This document shows positions 1-9,491 of a stretch of 64,000 nt of DNA, piece by piece. Both the position numbers and the translations under genes were made by a program. The DNA is taken from NCBI GenBank assembly GCA_030374805.1, contig JARGSG010000031.1, positions 248,001 to 312,000 of the forward strand. Direction: 5' to 3'. The notes beneath the pieces were generated by a model. It was not told where the DNA came from and searched no databases. It was given only the letters and a program-made list of their open reading frames with translations. The stretch comes from Gracilaria gracilis. Taxonomy: Eukaryota; Rhodophyta; Florideophyceae; Gracilariales; Gracilariaceae. Within the stretch, counting starts at the first letter, position 1, and each line of letters opens with the position of its first letter.

Positions 1-357
1 GCTGCGTTCCGTGCTGGGCGCTGCCGCCGAGTCGCCGCCACCACCAGCGTGCTGGCCCACAAGTCGAATGCCGCCGTGCACTGCAAGCGCCTTGACTCTA
101 GTATCTACCGCCCGCATGCGCACGCGCCGCCGTCGCTGGCGGCCGCTTCGTCGCCGCCGCCCGCCCGCGTCGATCTGCGCTTCGTCAAGACCGTGGCGTC
201 GTTCGTGCGCGTCGTCATTCGCGCCCCGCCGTCGCAGGAAGCGTCGGTGCTAGCGCTCGTCGCCGAGCTGCTGGCCGCGAGGAGCTGGCTGGATCTATGG
301 GCAAGCTCGAATGGCGGACATGCGAACGAACGAACGAGGCCTTTATTTATGAAGTAA
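1..357 (+). pseudogene. Truncated ABCD-type (peroxisomal ABC transporter) fragment
   Basis: Frame 1 is open from the first base of the window to a TAA at 355-357, so the gene starts outside the window. The last half, beginning VDLRFVKTVASF at about 169, resembles from memory the N-terminal stretch of ABCD half-transporters, where VD-x-x-F is followed by a run of I/L/V residues, then a QE/KE pair, a helix, and R-x-x-x-D-x-W ending at NGG. ABCD proteins import long-chain acyl-CoA into peroxisomes. A full protein should continue with membrane spans and an ATPase domain, but coding ends about 12 codons after NGG in a GAAC tandem stretch. No clear GT donor lies at the break and no continuation is seen downstream. 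It is either a truncated copy or a gene cut by an insertion. The family call is tentative. Confidence 0.35.
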
Positions 358-1367
358 ATGGGAATTGTTGCCCATTGTGTGGCCCACACGAAATAGGCCT
401 TTCTAATTTTGGCCCACACTAAAGATTGTCACAATCACGGCAGCATATCTTCGGTGAGGAGATTTCCCCACGGTAACTTATCTAAGTTACGAAGGTATAT
501 ATACAGTGGTGTCATCATGATAGGGATATCTACGAAGGTAATTGCCGTCTGTGGTTTGTCTGAGAGTTCTAACTTCATATTTGTGTTGGGATCTCTGCAA
601 GATGCTAACGCATGAACGTTACTGCCTAACTCGTGAGGCAATCGTTTCGTTTCGCGATGCATAAAATTTATCTACATGGAAAGCCCCTGACAAGCAAGGC
701 GCTGTACTGCTTTGCTTTCGCCTGCTGCCTTTAAAGAGCGTCTTGCTCTGTGTTTTACTCTATGCCTCGACGGTCCCCATTCTTTTGATTGTGTTCTGAC
801 ACAAAGATGCACCGAACATTAGCTCTAGCTAGAGGAAACGTTTTCCATCTTCGACTTACGGTGAAGGGTGCCATTGCTGACCCGCCTCCTTGACCTTGTG
901 ACGACTTATCCTGAAGATGTATGGACTCCTCCTGCAGTGAACAATTTCCATGACATTAACGTACGAGTCTAGCGAGCGTCCTACGAGTTATTGCGCAACC
1001 TTACTAGATATACCGAAGGTACGCACCAGCACGATAGGGCGATGCGGTGTATCTATGATACAGTGCATTTTGATGGATGAGGAAAGCCGTAGAAAACTGT
1101 TGTGTAGGAAGAAACGCTCTTGATTTTGAGTACTAAATGTTCATTCAAGTGGTGTACAAATTGGTCATGGAAAGCTTTGTTGTCACCCGAGCTCAACTGG
1201 TTTTTGTCATTCCTTCAACTTGCATATAAACAAAACGCCGCGCCGCGCTCAAGGCATTTCGTTTTAAGTTGGCAGCATTTTCTGGCAGCTTCCAACGTTG
1301 ATTAAAACAATCACACCCGCGCCTAAACAAAGAATACCGTTTGTTTACTAATGAACTCAAGTGCAGT
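358..1367. other. Non-coding stretch with TACGAAGGTA motifs
   Basis: No reading frame here looks coding. The decamer TACGAAGGTA occurs at 488-497 and 531-540, and the variant TACCGAAGGTA at 1011-1021. The same motif recurs in other intergenic regions of the window. The last few hundred bases form the presumed promoter and 5' leader of the gene starting at 1368. Confidence 0.5.
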
Positions 1368-2840
1368 ATGTGGTCATTTCTGTATCCAATTGTTTCCGTC
1401 ATATTTGTTGTTGTGTTCTCCAGTTCCCATCATTCGGTTCACGCACAATCTCTTCTTCGTTCTTTTCTTTGTAGTTTTGGTAACCATGAATTGAAAAACC
1501 GAATGTTGGATTTAGTAGGACCGTTTGGGTTGAGCAGTGATGCACGATGTGACGATCTATCGCTTGCAGTTTGCAACAGTTCGTCATTGATGAATGCATC
1601 TACGTTTCGGAGTACTAGGTTCACTGAGAATAGTTTGGAAGAAGAGAAGCTTGAAAGAAAGGATTGGTTTGGCGAAACATATTTCAATGGCCCCCAATTC
1701 AGTTCGGAGAGGCTGATTGGAAGGTTTGGTTCCCAAGAAGTAGGAGATGGGAAGCTTGGACTTTCTGTAGCTGTACATGAAAAGAAGAGCACGGAGGGGA
1801 CAGGTCTAACACTGAGTGTAGGAGATGAGAAGGTAACAGTGAAAAGAAATGGAACAAGAACGTTTATTATTCAAAACAACAAGTTGGCGGTGGTGCAAGT
1901 GATAAAAGACGATGTGACACCTAAATTTGAGGGAGAGGTAAGCCTACCTGGTTCTGCCGATGATACTTATGTGTGGAGTGAAGTATATATTTGGAACGAG
2001 TATGTTCTGCTGACTGCAAACGCAGCTGCAAACGAGGATCCATGTTTGTCGTTTGTAATTGAGTCACGGCGAGGAGATGACGATGATTTAGAATGGACTG
2101 TTATGTTTCAAGTGCGAGTTGCGAACGGCAGCGTGGAGCTTGTATCTCAATTATGCACTCGGGCGAGGCTGTTGAAAACAGTTGTGGAAGAAGGGCGGGC
2201 TCAAATTTCAATTTCGTACAGGCCTAGGTTTGAGTTTCGGAGCGCGAATTGCACTTTTTCTTGTGCTGAAGCCGAAGTGTACAATCGCAAAGTGGTGCGG
2301 GACTCAACAGAAAGCGACTGGTATGCGGGGTTTTATCACGTGGTGCCGGAGAGTGACGGAGTGCAGTTGAATCGCACGATTTCTTCCGGGTTGTTACGTT
2401 CATGTGCGAGCAATGAATGGGCGAAAGAAGGTGCGGTACCAACGGTAACTGCGGAGGTACAAAGTGATGTAACTTTTTATATGGGAGAAAATGTGTTGGA
2501 AAGAATGATTTTTGTTGAAACGGAGAGCATTGCTGTTGCTGCTCCAGTTCAAGCAAGCACTTTCTTGGGAACAGTGGGGACTGAGAATGGGCGGTTTCGA
2601 AGCGAATGCGGCTCATGCTGTGAAAATTCCAAGAAACTGGCGCAGGCGCTTGGATGGGCAGCGGGTGACTGCGGAAGTTGCTGGGTTAGCTCGGCGGCAC
2701 TTCGGAATCCTGGCAGTGGGTGCGCTGCTCCAAGTACTTTGGGGCACAAGGGGAATCCAACAAGGTGCTTTTTTAAGCAATGCCAAAATGGGCTGTCCAG
2801 ACTTCCGAGTCGACCTTGTACATGTTTGGACTTTTTGTAG
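1368..2840 (+). CDS. Secreted or membrane-anchored protein of unknown function
   Basis: The protein has 490 residues from the first ATG of the frame. Residues 1-27 form a hydrophobic signal peptide (MWSFLYPIVSVIFVVVF) ending near a V-H-A-Q cleavage site. The body is acidic and rich in beta-type sequence, with several N-x-S/T glycosylation sites and scattered Cys, as expected of an extracellular protein. I recognise no family. The last 80 residues suddenly become Cys-, Gly- and Ser-rich (ECGSCCENSK and similar), while another frame over 2590-2835 carries an Arg/Leu-rich stretch with a possible membrane helix. A missed intron or frameshift near 2580-2640 could therefore change the true C-terminus. 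The gene is probably expressed from its own promoter; the next gene lies 2.1 kb away on the same strand. Confidence 0.6.
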   Translation: MWSFLYPIVSVIFVVVFSSSHHSVHAQSLLRSFLCSFGNHELKNRMLDLVGPFGLSSDARCDDLSLAVCNSSSLMNASTFRSTRFTENSLEEEKLERKDWFGETYFNGPQFSSERLIGRFGSQEVGDGKLGLSVAVHEKKSTEGTGLTLSVGDEKVTVKRNGTRTFIIQNNKLAVVQVIKDDVTPKFEGEVSLPGSADDTYVWSEVYIWNEYVLLTANAAANEDPCLSFVIESRRGDDDDLEWTVMFQVRVANGSVELVSQLCTRARLLKTVVEEGRAQISISYRPRFEFRSANCTFSCAEAEVYNRKVVRDSTESDWYAGFYHVVPESDGVQLNRTISSGLLRSCASNEWAKEGAVPTVTAEVQSDVTFYMGENVLERMIFVETESIAVAAPVQASTFLGTVGTENGRFRSECGSCCENSKKLAQALGWAAGDCGSCWVSSAALRNPGSGCAAPSTLGHKGNPTRCFFKQCQNGLSRLPSRPCTCLDFL

Positions 2841-4999
2841 TGAGCACTTGCGACGGGGAGGCACAAGGCGTTACATGTCTTGTTTTGTTTGCTAATTGTG
2901 GGCAATAGCTTTCTGTTAATAGGCTGAAAGTAGAACTTTTTCTTAGAGAAAGTTGTTTCTCTTCAAGAAGGGCAATAACTTTTGGGGATCATGTGGAATG
3001 TAAACAATATGGTGATATGAAAAGAAGTACGTGAAGGGGAAGGGATGGGACGGGGACATGGCGGATGGCAGTGGGAGTCGGGGTGCAACGAGGGTGTGGT
3101 GCATGATGCTGTGCTGGCAGCTTACAAGGCGCGAACAATAAGACGGACAAGAGATTTGAACTCAGCACCCATGTTAGGTAAGTTAACATTACGTTTGTGA
3201 GAAAAAATGTGATGCGAGTGGGCACATGGGACATTCAGACCGGCAACGAGCCGAGGGAGGGTGTGGAAGACGCCATCTAAAGTTTACAATGGCACTCGCG
3301 TGCTGTACGACGACGGGGTGGCGCGAGGGCGAAGAGATGGGGACAGAGATGGGGACAGAGATGGGGACAGAGATGTGTTTTTCACGCAACGCTTCGGTGC
3401 ATGGCTGGCCACGTATGACACGAGAAGTTGCAGTCTATTTCGAGAAAATAGTGGCTGTTCAGCTTACATATAGCCGAACATCGTGGGCTTGCGATGATCT
3501 GCTTCCTTTGATCGATTGCGTGGCCACAAGCTCGATAGTGCGTCGCGAGTGTGGGCCTTCTGCACAGTAAGCGTAGAATGAGCTGTTTAGCAAGTGCGGA
3601 ACTGGCCACACTCCAAGGAGCAACAAGCACGCAAGCAGGAACAACAAAGTGCAGTTTCGCGAAGCATAGTGCGGACTTGGGAAGAAGTTCGATGAGTGCA
3701 TTTGCAAAAACACAAGTGCTTGACAGTGCGGGCGGCATGCTCTCGTGGCGTCAACGAGGCATGAGGATCATGATGAAGCGGAAGGACGGAGCGCGACGAT
3801 TGTTGGCACTGGGGGGCGGTTGAATACTGTACTGGAAAACGGTGCGTTTGTGAAGCTTCGCGCCTCGCAAATTGCGAGTCGCAATCGATGGAACAAGTTT
3901 GATTGGGAGCGCAGGTGAACAGCTCGAAGCGCAGCAGCTCGTTATGGGGACGCGGCGCAACGGCGTTGTGCAAATTGGTGAAAAGAGCCACGCGTGTTCC
4001 GAGTTTCACATGCCAGGGGGCGCGAAACCATTAGCCACGAGCGCAGCAACCACGCGTACAGCAATGCTGATGAGCGCATGGGCGATCTCACGATGCGTGC
4101 CGCAGCACCCTGACGCTGAAATAAGCTTGTCACGGCAGTGCTCGCCGTGACGTTCTCGCCCCGGTGCGTAGAGCCCATCTGCTGTGTAGCCTTACATAGC
4201 TTTGCACCGAACAAAGATATCTTTGAACCGAACAAAGTCAGCGGGGAGGGCGACGGAAAAACGCAGTACTGTTCCGTTTTACCGCCAGTTACCGCGGTAA
4301 GGTTACATCAACCACGCGCACTAACTTTAGATATGGATACTGTAGGTGCTGAATCAGGCCGGCGGAAGGGAACGCGTGGACGAGGCGACGAGCGACCAAA
4401 GCGTGGGGCCGAGATGGTCACGCGTGGAATTAACAGCTCAAGACTTCGCGCATGCTCAACGTGGCTAATGCGCACCGGCTGCCATGAAAAAATGAACGCA
4501 AAACTAACTGTCAAAAAAAAATCCTCCTCACCGAAAACAGAACGGGCCAAGCAGCGCGCGCGTGCGTCCGGCGGCGGTATCAAATCAGTAACAAAAACCG
4601 CTCGCTCACCACCACTGCCGCCGTCACGCGCGCCGCCGCGCTTGGCGCCACCGACGCGCGCCGGCTCCGCGCGCGTTGCGCACGCATATCTACAAGCGCC
4701 CCATGTTGCTCGCGCTGTATGCGCTAGACACGCACCACCCCCCTCCCCCCGCCCACCCACGGCAACTATCTCCGCGCGCTGCCGTCTTCGTTGCCGCTAA
4801 CCCTTCTAACTTGCCGTCCTCACCCACGCTAACCCTGCCACCTCCTGTGCTTGATTGCCGCGTTTTCGAGATAACAACGTATCAGCGTCATTGTGCCACC
4901 TCCGCCCGCAGTTAACCACCTTGGTACCGCTTTTGGCTTCTCCGTTTCACCGCGCTCTGCGCTCCGCCCTCACCCTCTCTTCGCCGCCGCTCTCCATAC
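2841..4999. other. Intergenic region, no gene supported
   Basis: Several frames are open for 60-220 codons on both strands, but they overlap one another, are rich in Arg, Cys and His, and resemble no protein. They look like chance frames in GC-rich DNA. A 12-bp tandem repeat lies at 3335-3375. The palindrome TTACCGCGGTAA lies near 4288. The final 400 bp are pyrimidine-rich and probably contain the promoter of the gene at 5000. Confidence 0.5.
3335..3375 (+). repeat. 12-bp tandem repeat (AGATGGGGACAG)
   Basis: The unit AGATGGGGACAG is repeated three times perfectly, followed by five more bases of a fourth copy. Because the unit is 12 bp it stays open in all frames, which explains the chance reading frames here. 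Confidence 0.9.
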
Positions 5000-6148
5000 A
5001 TGGTGGTTATTAATCTCAAATCGCAGTTCGTCAGTCTCATCGTCACTGTGCTGTCCGGCGCCGCGGAACTGTTTCTTTTCGGTGCCGCGCTCGGATTCAA
5101 CAGATATGCAGAATGTAACGCTCTCAGACGCGGCAGGCCAGTCAGCGTGCGTTTTCATCGCACGCGAACCAAGTTTCTTGCCGTCTTTGCCATGGTCGTG
5201 TTCATTATTCTGGAAGTTATCATGTCCTTCTTCAGCGATCCCGCGCTCTCCCGTAAGAGTGAACCTCGCCGCTGCGTCGCCGTCGATAGATACGACTTCA
5301 GGACTGATGCCATCTACAATACTAGCACTGACTCCGTCATGATAACATGCATTCGTGTCGATGATGACCAAACCTTTCAACGCGTTGGCAACCGAAGTCT
5401 TGAAGACCCTACTGTTCGTTGCTCAAAGTCGTCCCTGTATAGGTGGTTCGGAGATGGTCGCCTCGAGAGGCCACTTACTGCCAACCTCACCCGCTCTTGC
5501 AGGCCTCCCAGCCCTGGCTTCTTCCCTGGCCAATGCGTGTTTACCGAACTGCGCGGCCGCGAATTTCTCGTCTCTGCTTTGCTCTTGGATGAAGAGCTTG
5601 AACAATTGATTGAGGAACAGATCCCTATCCCTTTCCTAGTTACTATTCTGTCCTTCGACATCGGCACAGATCAGGAAATCGTATTGGCCGGCCGCGCTTT
5701 GCAGGCATACGATGAGAATGTGAATGACCCTCTGGAACTGCGCCGAAGAACACTCACGGGATCTGAGGCAACCACCTGTCCATTCTTCCTTACTAGCGAT
5801 GCAACTGAGGTTCCGCTCGGACTAATCTGGGCCATCGCTGTGAGTTGGGTACTCTCTGTACTGGCCTTCGTCTCGACGCTGCTGTTCAAACGTCAAATCT
5901 TCTACGACATGGGAGATCCGTTACACTGGGCCCAGCGTACGTATCGAAACATTGACGAGCCCATCAGTGGAAACCCAGTGGTTACCAGTGTGTACGAGCA
6001 TGGTGAGCGACTCATGTACGTATCGAGCTCATCGTCGGATGAGTACGACTTTCTGAGAAAAGTGGGAACAGGTTTGCGTGATAAGTTCAGGTCCAAACGG
6101 TCAGCAGCAGCAGCGGATGACGTCTCGGTGGAGGAACAGCGCGTTTAG
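5000..6148 (+). CDS. Three-span membrane protein of unknown function
   Basis: The protein has 382 residues, with an ATG that directly precedes the first hydrophobic segment. Predicted membrane helices lie at about 6-28, 57-79 and 273-297. The approximately 190-residue loop between helices 2 and 3 contains N-x-S/T sites and several Cys (RRCVAV, MITCIR, TVRCSK, SCRPPS, GQCVF), so it is probably luminal or extracellular and disulfide-bonded. The C-terminal 85 residues are a basic and Ser-rich cytosolic tail. No enzymatic motif is visible and I cannot place it in a family. It stands alone, 1.3 kb before the next gene. That it is a real gene is supported by the ordered topology and a single uninterrupted frame. 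Confidence 0.7.
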   Translation: MVVINLKSQFVSLIVTVLSGAAELFLFGAALGFNRYAECNALRRGRPVSVRFHRTRTKFLAVFAMVVFIILEVIMSFFSDPALSRKSEPRRCVAVDRYDFRTDAIYNTSTDSVMITCIRVDDDQTFQRVGNRSLEDPTVRCSKSSLYRWFGDGRLERPLTANLTRSCRPPSPGFFPGQCVFTELRGREFLVSALLLDEELEQLIEEQIPIPFLVTILSFDIGTDQEIVLAGRALQAYDENVNDPLELRRRTLTGSEATTCPFFLTSDATEVPLGLIWAIAVSWVLSVLAFVSTLLFKRQIFYDMGDPLHWAQRTYRNIDEPISGNPVVTSVYEHGERLMYVSSSSSDEYDFLRKVGTGLRDKFRSKRSAAAADDVSVEEQRV

Positions 6149-7477
6149 ACAACGACTGCGACGGCTGCTCGTGCGCACTGGCACGCATCGCCCGAGACCA
6201 CATCACCAAGGCCCCCCCCCCCCATGTGCGGGTGGCAGAGGCGAGTAATTTTTCGATATTTGTTGCTGACGGCGGTGGAAATGAACTGGCTGCTCCGCAG
6301 ACTCGCCAAGCAATCGCAGCTTACACAACGAGTCACTTCGAGAATGTGCACTACCCTTGGGTAAAGTTACGTCATTCTCGCGCCGCGCGCTTGCGATTGC
6401 CGAGTTGCGCTCGAGACCTGCCCTGCCTCTCGTATTACCCCTGGTAGTCGCCATGGTCATGTGCGGCCCAAATGCTTAAAAGTCATGCGTCGCTTTGAGG
6501 CGGATTAATGCAAACGGCGTGTTCAACCTCCCACGAAGACGCTTTGCTCTACGATTTGTTGCGCGCACGCATGGCGAAACATAAAGCTTGGCACTCCAGA
6601 TACAAGCGGATTGCTTCATGCACCTCATGTATCGAATATGTGTAAATACAGTATCACATTGCACAAAGTCTTCTACTCAGAGTGTGATTAGCCAGCAACC
6701 ACACAAGTTCTTGGCCTTTCCTGAGAGAGAGAGAGCTTCATCATGTTTTAGATCCACATCCCATCTCACTGCCCTACTATTTATGCTGCAGTTTTTGGAG
6801 CCAACTTCATCCTGCATGTCAGGTCGGACGATTCGCACCCGGACGGGAACCGTCTATTGCAGTTGGATCTTTATTTGAGCGCTTGAGGTAACTTCACGCC
6901 ATACTAGAATCTCTCACAAGAGTGTTGGCCTTTCTGGTGAGAGAGCGTTTCTTTGAGCAGAAACGTTCTGCACCAAGCCATAATTGAGCTAGTGCACTCA
7001 TAAACAGAGAGAGAGAGATCTCTCACAAGACTTGTTGTCTATATGCAGGCAACGTCGTCGCCCCATTATCAAGATGGCACGCAGCCTTTCTAACTTCGGA
7101 ATCCTGTGCCTGTCCTTTGAAAAAGCCCAATAACAGAAAATTTATTGCACAACAGAAAATTTATTGCACAACAGAAAATTATTGCACATTTTTTGTAGCT
7201 TATTTTGAAAGGGCTATCATGGTACTCATATCTACATACAATACGTGTATCTAACCTTAGATAGATACCAACGTGGCAGCCTATCAGACAGGAGGTTACG
7301 TACAGAGTAATACCGTCAGAGAAAGTCTACCACTGGGGAGTATAAGAGTATTGAGACCCACGCTCGTTTAACCCTCAAGGCCGTTTGTGTCTCAGCACTG
7401 ACTAGGATCAGCCTGGAGGAAGAAAGCGCTTCATTATAGTAGTTCATCGCGTTTACAAAGCTGCGTCAACTGGTTCA
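6149..7477. other. Intergenic region with short repeats
   Basis: No gene is supported. Contents are a poly-C run near 6212, GA-rich runs near 6727 and 7008, two related segments containing TCTCACAAGA near 6913 and 7020, and a three-copy 19-bp tandem repeat at 7132-7187. The last 150 bp is the likely promoter of the gene at 7478. Confidence 0.5.
7132..7187 (+). repeat. 19-bp tandem repeat, three copies
   Basis: The unit AACAGAAAATTTATTGCAC occurs at 7132-7150 and 7151-7169. A third copy lacking one T occupies 7170-7187. Confidence 0.95.
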
Positions 7478-9316
7478 ATGAGCGACAGTAAAACAACTCA
7501 ACTTAAGCCATGGGCACCAAGGATACACGAAGTTCGGAATCGGGTTAATGGTCTTGATTTGAAAGTAGCTGAGCAACTAACGCGGCGGATACTCTTGCAC
7601 GATGCAGCAGTTCCCGTCTATACTATACCTCCCCCGCGCGCATCTGACTGTCCGAAATTGTCGTCGTTCCTTGAACCCAATGGATTTGATAATATGCCGC
7701 CCGCAGTGGATCCTGCTTCTAAAGGGCATGCAAACGGACCAGCCCCCAAATATGGAGTTCCACCAGCCCGTGCCGACAAGAAGCGTGCACAGATACGATA
7801 CCTCGTCTCTGTCCTTTCTGTTATGGTCGACGCCCATCCTGTAAGGAACCCAACAATAGTCGATCTTTGCGGCGGATGCGGTCATGTCGCCCTTGCTGTC
7901 GCTTCACTTTTCCCTAACTCTTCGGTGCACATCGTTGACGAGAACAGAACAGCTCTTTCTATTGCCGCAGAGCGCGCCAGAAGAGCGCAACTCAATAATG
8001 TTCAGACGCATCATGTCTCTGTACAGAAACTATCTCTTTCTTTTGACATTGCTCTAGCCTTGCATGCCTGCGGTGGTGCGTCTGATGCCGTTATATCGGC
8101 TGCCGTCCGTTCCAAAGCTGCGCTTCTGGTTGTTCCATGTTGTGTTGGTGCTGTAGTCTCATCGCGTTCGAAGACAACCGGAGCGTTCTCTAGCATAGAT
8201 CCAGTGCAGAATTCCTGTGGTAGTTCCGAGATAAACTGGCATGTCTCGCGGAGTGCTGTGTTCAGAGGTTTGCTCAAAGGGAGTGAGTACGGCTGTCTCG
8301 TGAAAGCTGCAGATTTCGGTGAACATGGTATCGATGATTGGCGGAAACTATCGAAAGCCTTGGTTGAATGGGATCGTCTGCAGTGGCTCCGTGCGGAGCA
8401 CTATCAAACTAGGTTGACAAAGATGAGGCCGTTGTCCTGCTCTCCGAAAAACGATGTGCTTATTGCCTGGCCAGAGAAGGGGGGATTGGAGTTCCACGGA
8501 CATTGGCCACCGGATGAGTTAGCGAACGGGTTTGTCCGCGACGTTGTGGATGGAAGTGTACTGAACGGACTTGGTGTCACTGAGGTAAGGGAAGTGGAGC
8601 GGAGTTTAAGAGCTTTGGTCTGCGACGAGAACTCTAGTGGTATTTATCGCTCGGCCATTGGTGCTGGCAAGAGGCGACGGAAAGTTATTCATGCTGTCGC
8701 AGAGTCTATGGGTTTGTGGCATCGAAGCGATGGCCGAGGAGCGCAACGCACAGTAGTGGTGTCGCGGACCCCATATTGGCCTTTCTTCTTTGACAACTAC
8801 GTTGGGCTCGGTGGTCCCTTGGTGGAATCTATATGTGCTGGGTTTATCAGCAAAGTCCCTCAACGTCTTTTGGAGCGCCGTGTCCTGGTTCGAGGTCGAC
8901 CTCATCACATCACCATCGTTCCACCTACGGAATTCAATCTCCTTGATTCAAGACTGAGAGATGATCGTGATTCGTGCCTCGAGTTCGTTTCTCGACGATT
9001 ATTTGGTACTTCTTTACAAGTTCTGGGCCTTGGACGCGTTCAGTGCTCTTCGGTAGCAAACGGATTGATTGCATGGGATGGAAGTGACGTAGAGACTGCA
9101 ATGAAGCCAGATGTGAAGTTCTCCCAACAGGAAGCGTACTACGTTGTCGTCCAATGGCCAGAAGCGCAGCGGCTAAGAGATGAAATGGGTTTGCCGCGGA
9201 AGGATTTGCATATAACCTTGGGATTCACAGACAAGGACATCCATAACAGTCGAAAAGATGTCAAAACTTTAGTGTACCGAAATGAGCGAGAACACGTCTT
9301 GCATGCCTTAAGTTAA
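7478..9316 (+). CDS. Methyltransferase-R3H-2H phosphoesterase fusion protein
   Basis: The protein has 612 residues from an ATG at 7478. Residues about 100-230 form a Rossmann methyltransferase of the GSTCD/Methyltransf_32 type: KKRAQIRYLV, then the SAM-binding IVDLCGGCGHVAL at 127, LHACGGASD near 195 and VPCCVG near 219. Residues about 370-425 look like an R3H single-strand nucleic-acid-binding domain, with R-K-V-I-H followed by AVAESMGLWHRSDG. The C-terminal 140 residues carry two H-x-T/I-h motifs, HHITIV at about 475 and HITLGF at about 577, the hallmark of 2H phosphoesterases that act on 2',3'-cyclic phosphates or 2'-phosphates. Together the domains suggest an RNA-modifying or RNA-repair enzyme. 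The substrate is not known. The domain calls are from motifs and memory; the fusion itself is visible as one continuous frame. Confidence 0.8.
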   Translation: MSDSKTTQLKPWAPRIHEVRNRVNGLDLKVAEQLTRRILLHDAAVPVYTIPPPRASDCPKLSSFLEPNGFDNMPPAVDPASKGHANGPAPKYGVPPARADKKRAQIRYLVSVLSVMVDAHPVRNPTIVDLCGGCGHVALAVASLFPNSSVHIVDENRTALSIAAERARRAQLNNVQTHHVSVQKLSLSFDIALALHACGGASDAVISAAVRSKAALLVVPCCVGAVVSSRSKTTGAFSSIDPVQNSCGSSEINWHVSRSAVFRGLLKGSEYGCLVKAADFGEHGIDDWRKLSKALVEWDRLQWLRAEHYQTRLTKMRPLSCSPKNDVLIAWPEKGGLEFHGHWPPDELANGFVRDVVDGSVLNGLGVTEVREVERSLRALVCDENSSGIYRSAIGAGKRRRKVIHAVAESMGLWHRSDGRGAQRTVVVSRTPYWPFFFDNYVGLGGPLVESICAGFISKVPQRLLERRVLVRGRPHHITIVPPTEFNLLDSRLRDDRDSCLEFVSRRLFGTSLQVLGLGRVQCSSVANGLIAWDGSDVETAMKPDVKFSQQEAYYVVVQWPEAQRLRDEMGLPRKDLHITLGFTDKDIHNSRKDVKTLVYRNEREHVLHALS

Positions 9317-9491
9317 CTAGAATAATAACACTGTTATTGACGAAGTCAGACTACCCCACTTGTGTGTACCAATCAAACAGAACGTAGGAAGGTACACGCA
9401 GACGAACAGAGTGTAGTCGGGCATACCATACAACTACATATCACAGTTCGGCAAATCATAATCACGAAAGAGTCCCATTCAGTACTGCAGC

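Noticed and set aside
3226-4150. Several open frames of 70-140 codons on both strands
   Set aside because: They overlap each other and contain the 12-bp repeat or Cys/Arg-rich chance sequence; no start context or homology is visible.
4138-4800. Plus-strand frame of 220 codons
   Set aside because: Its composition is Arg/Pro/Ala-rich and it spans the likely promoter of the membrane-protein gene at 5000.
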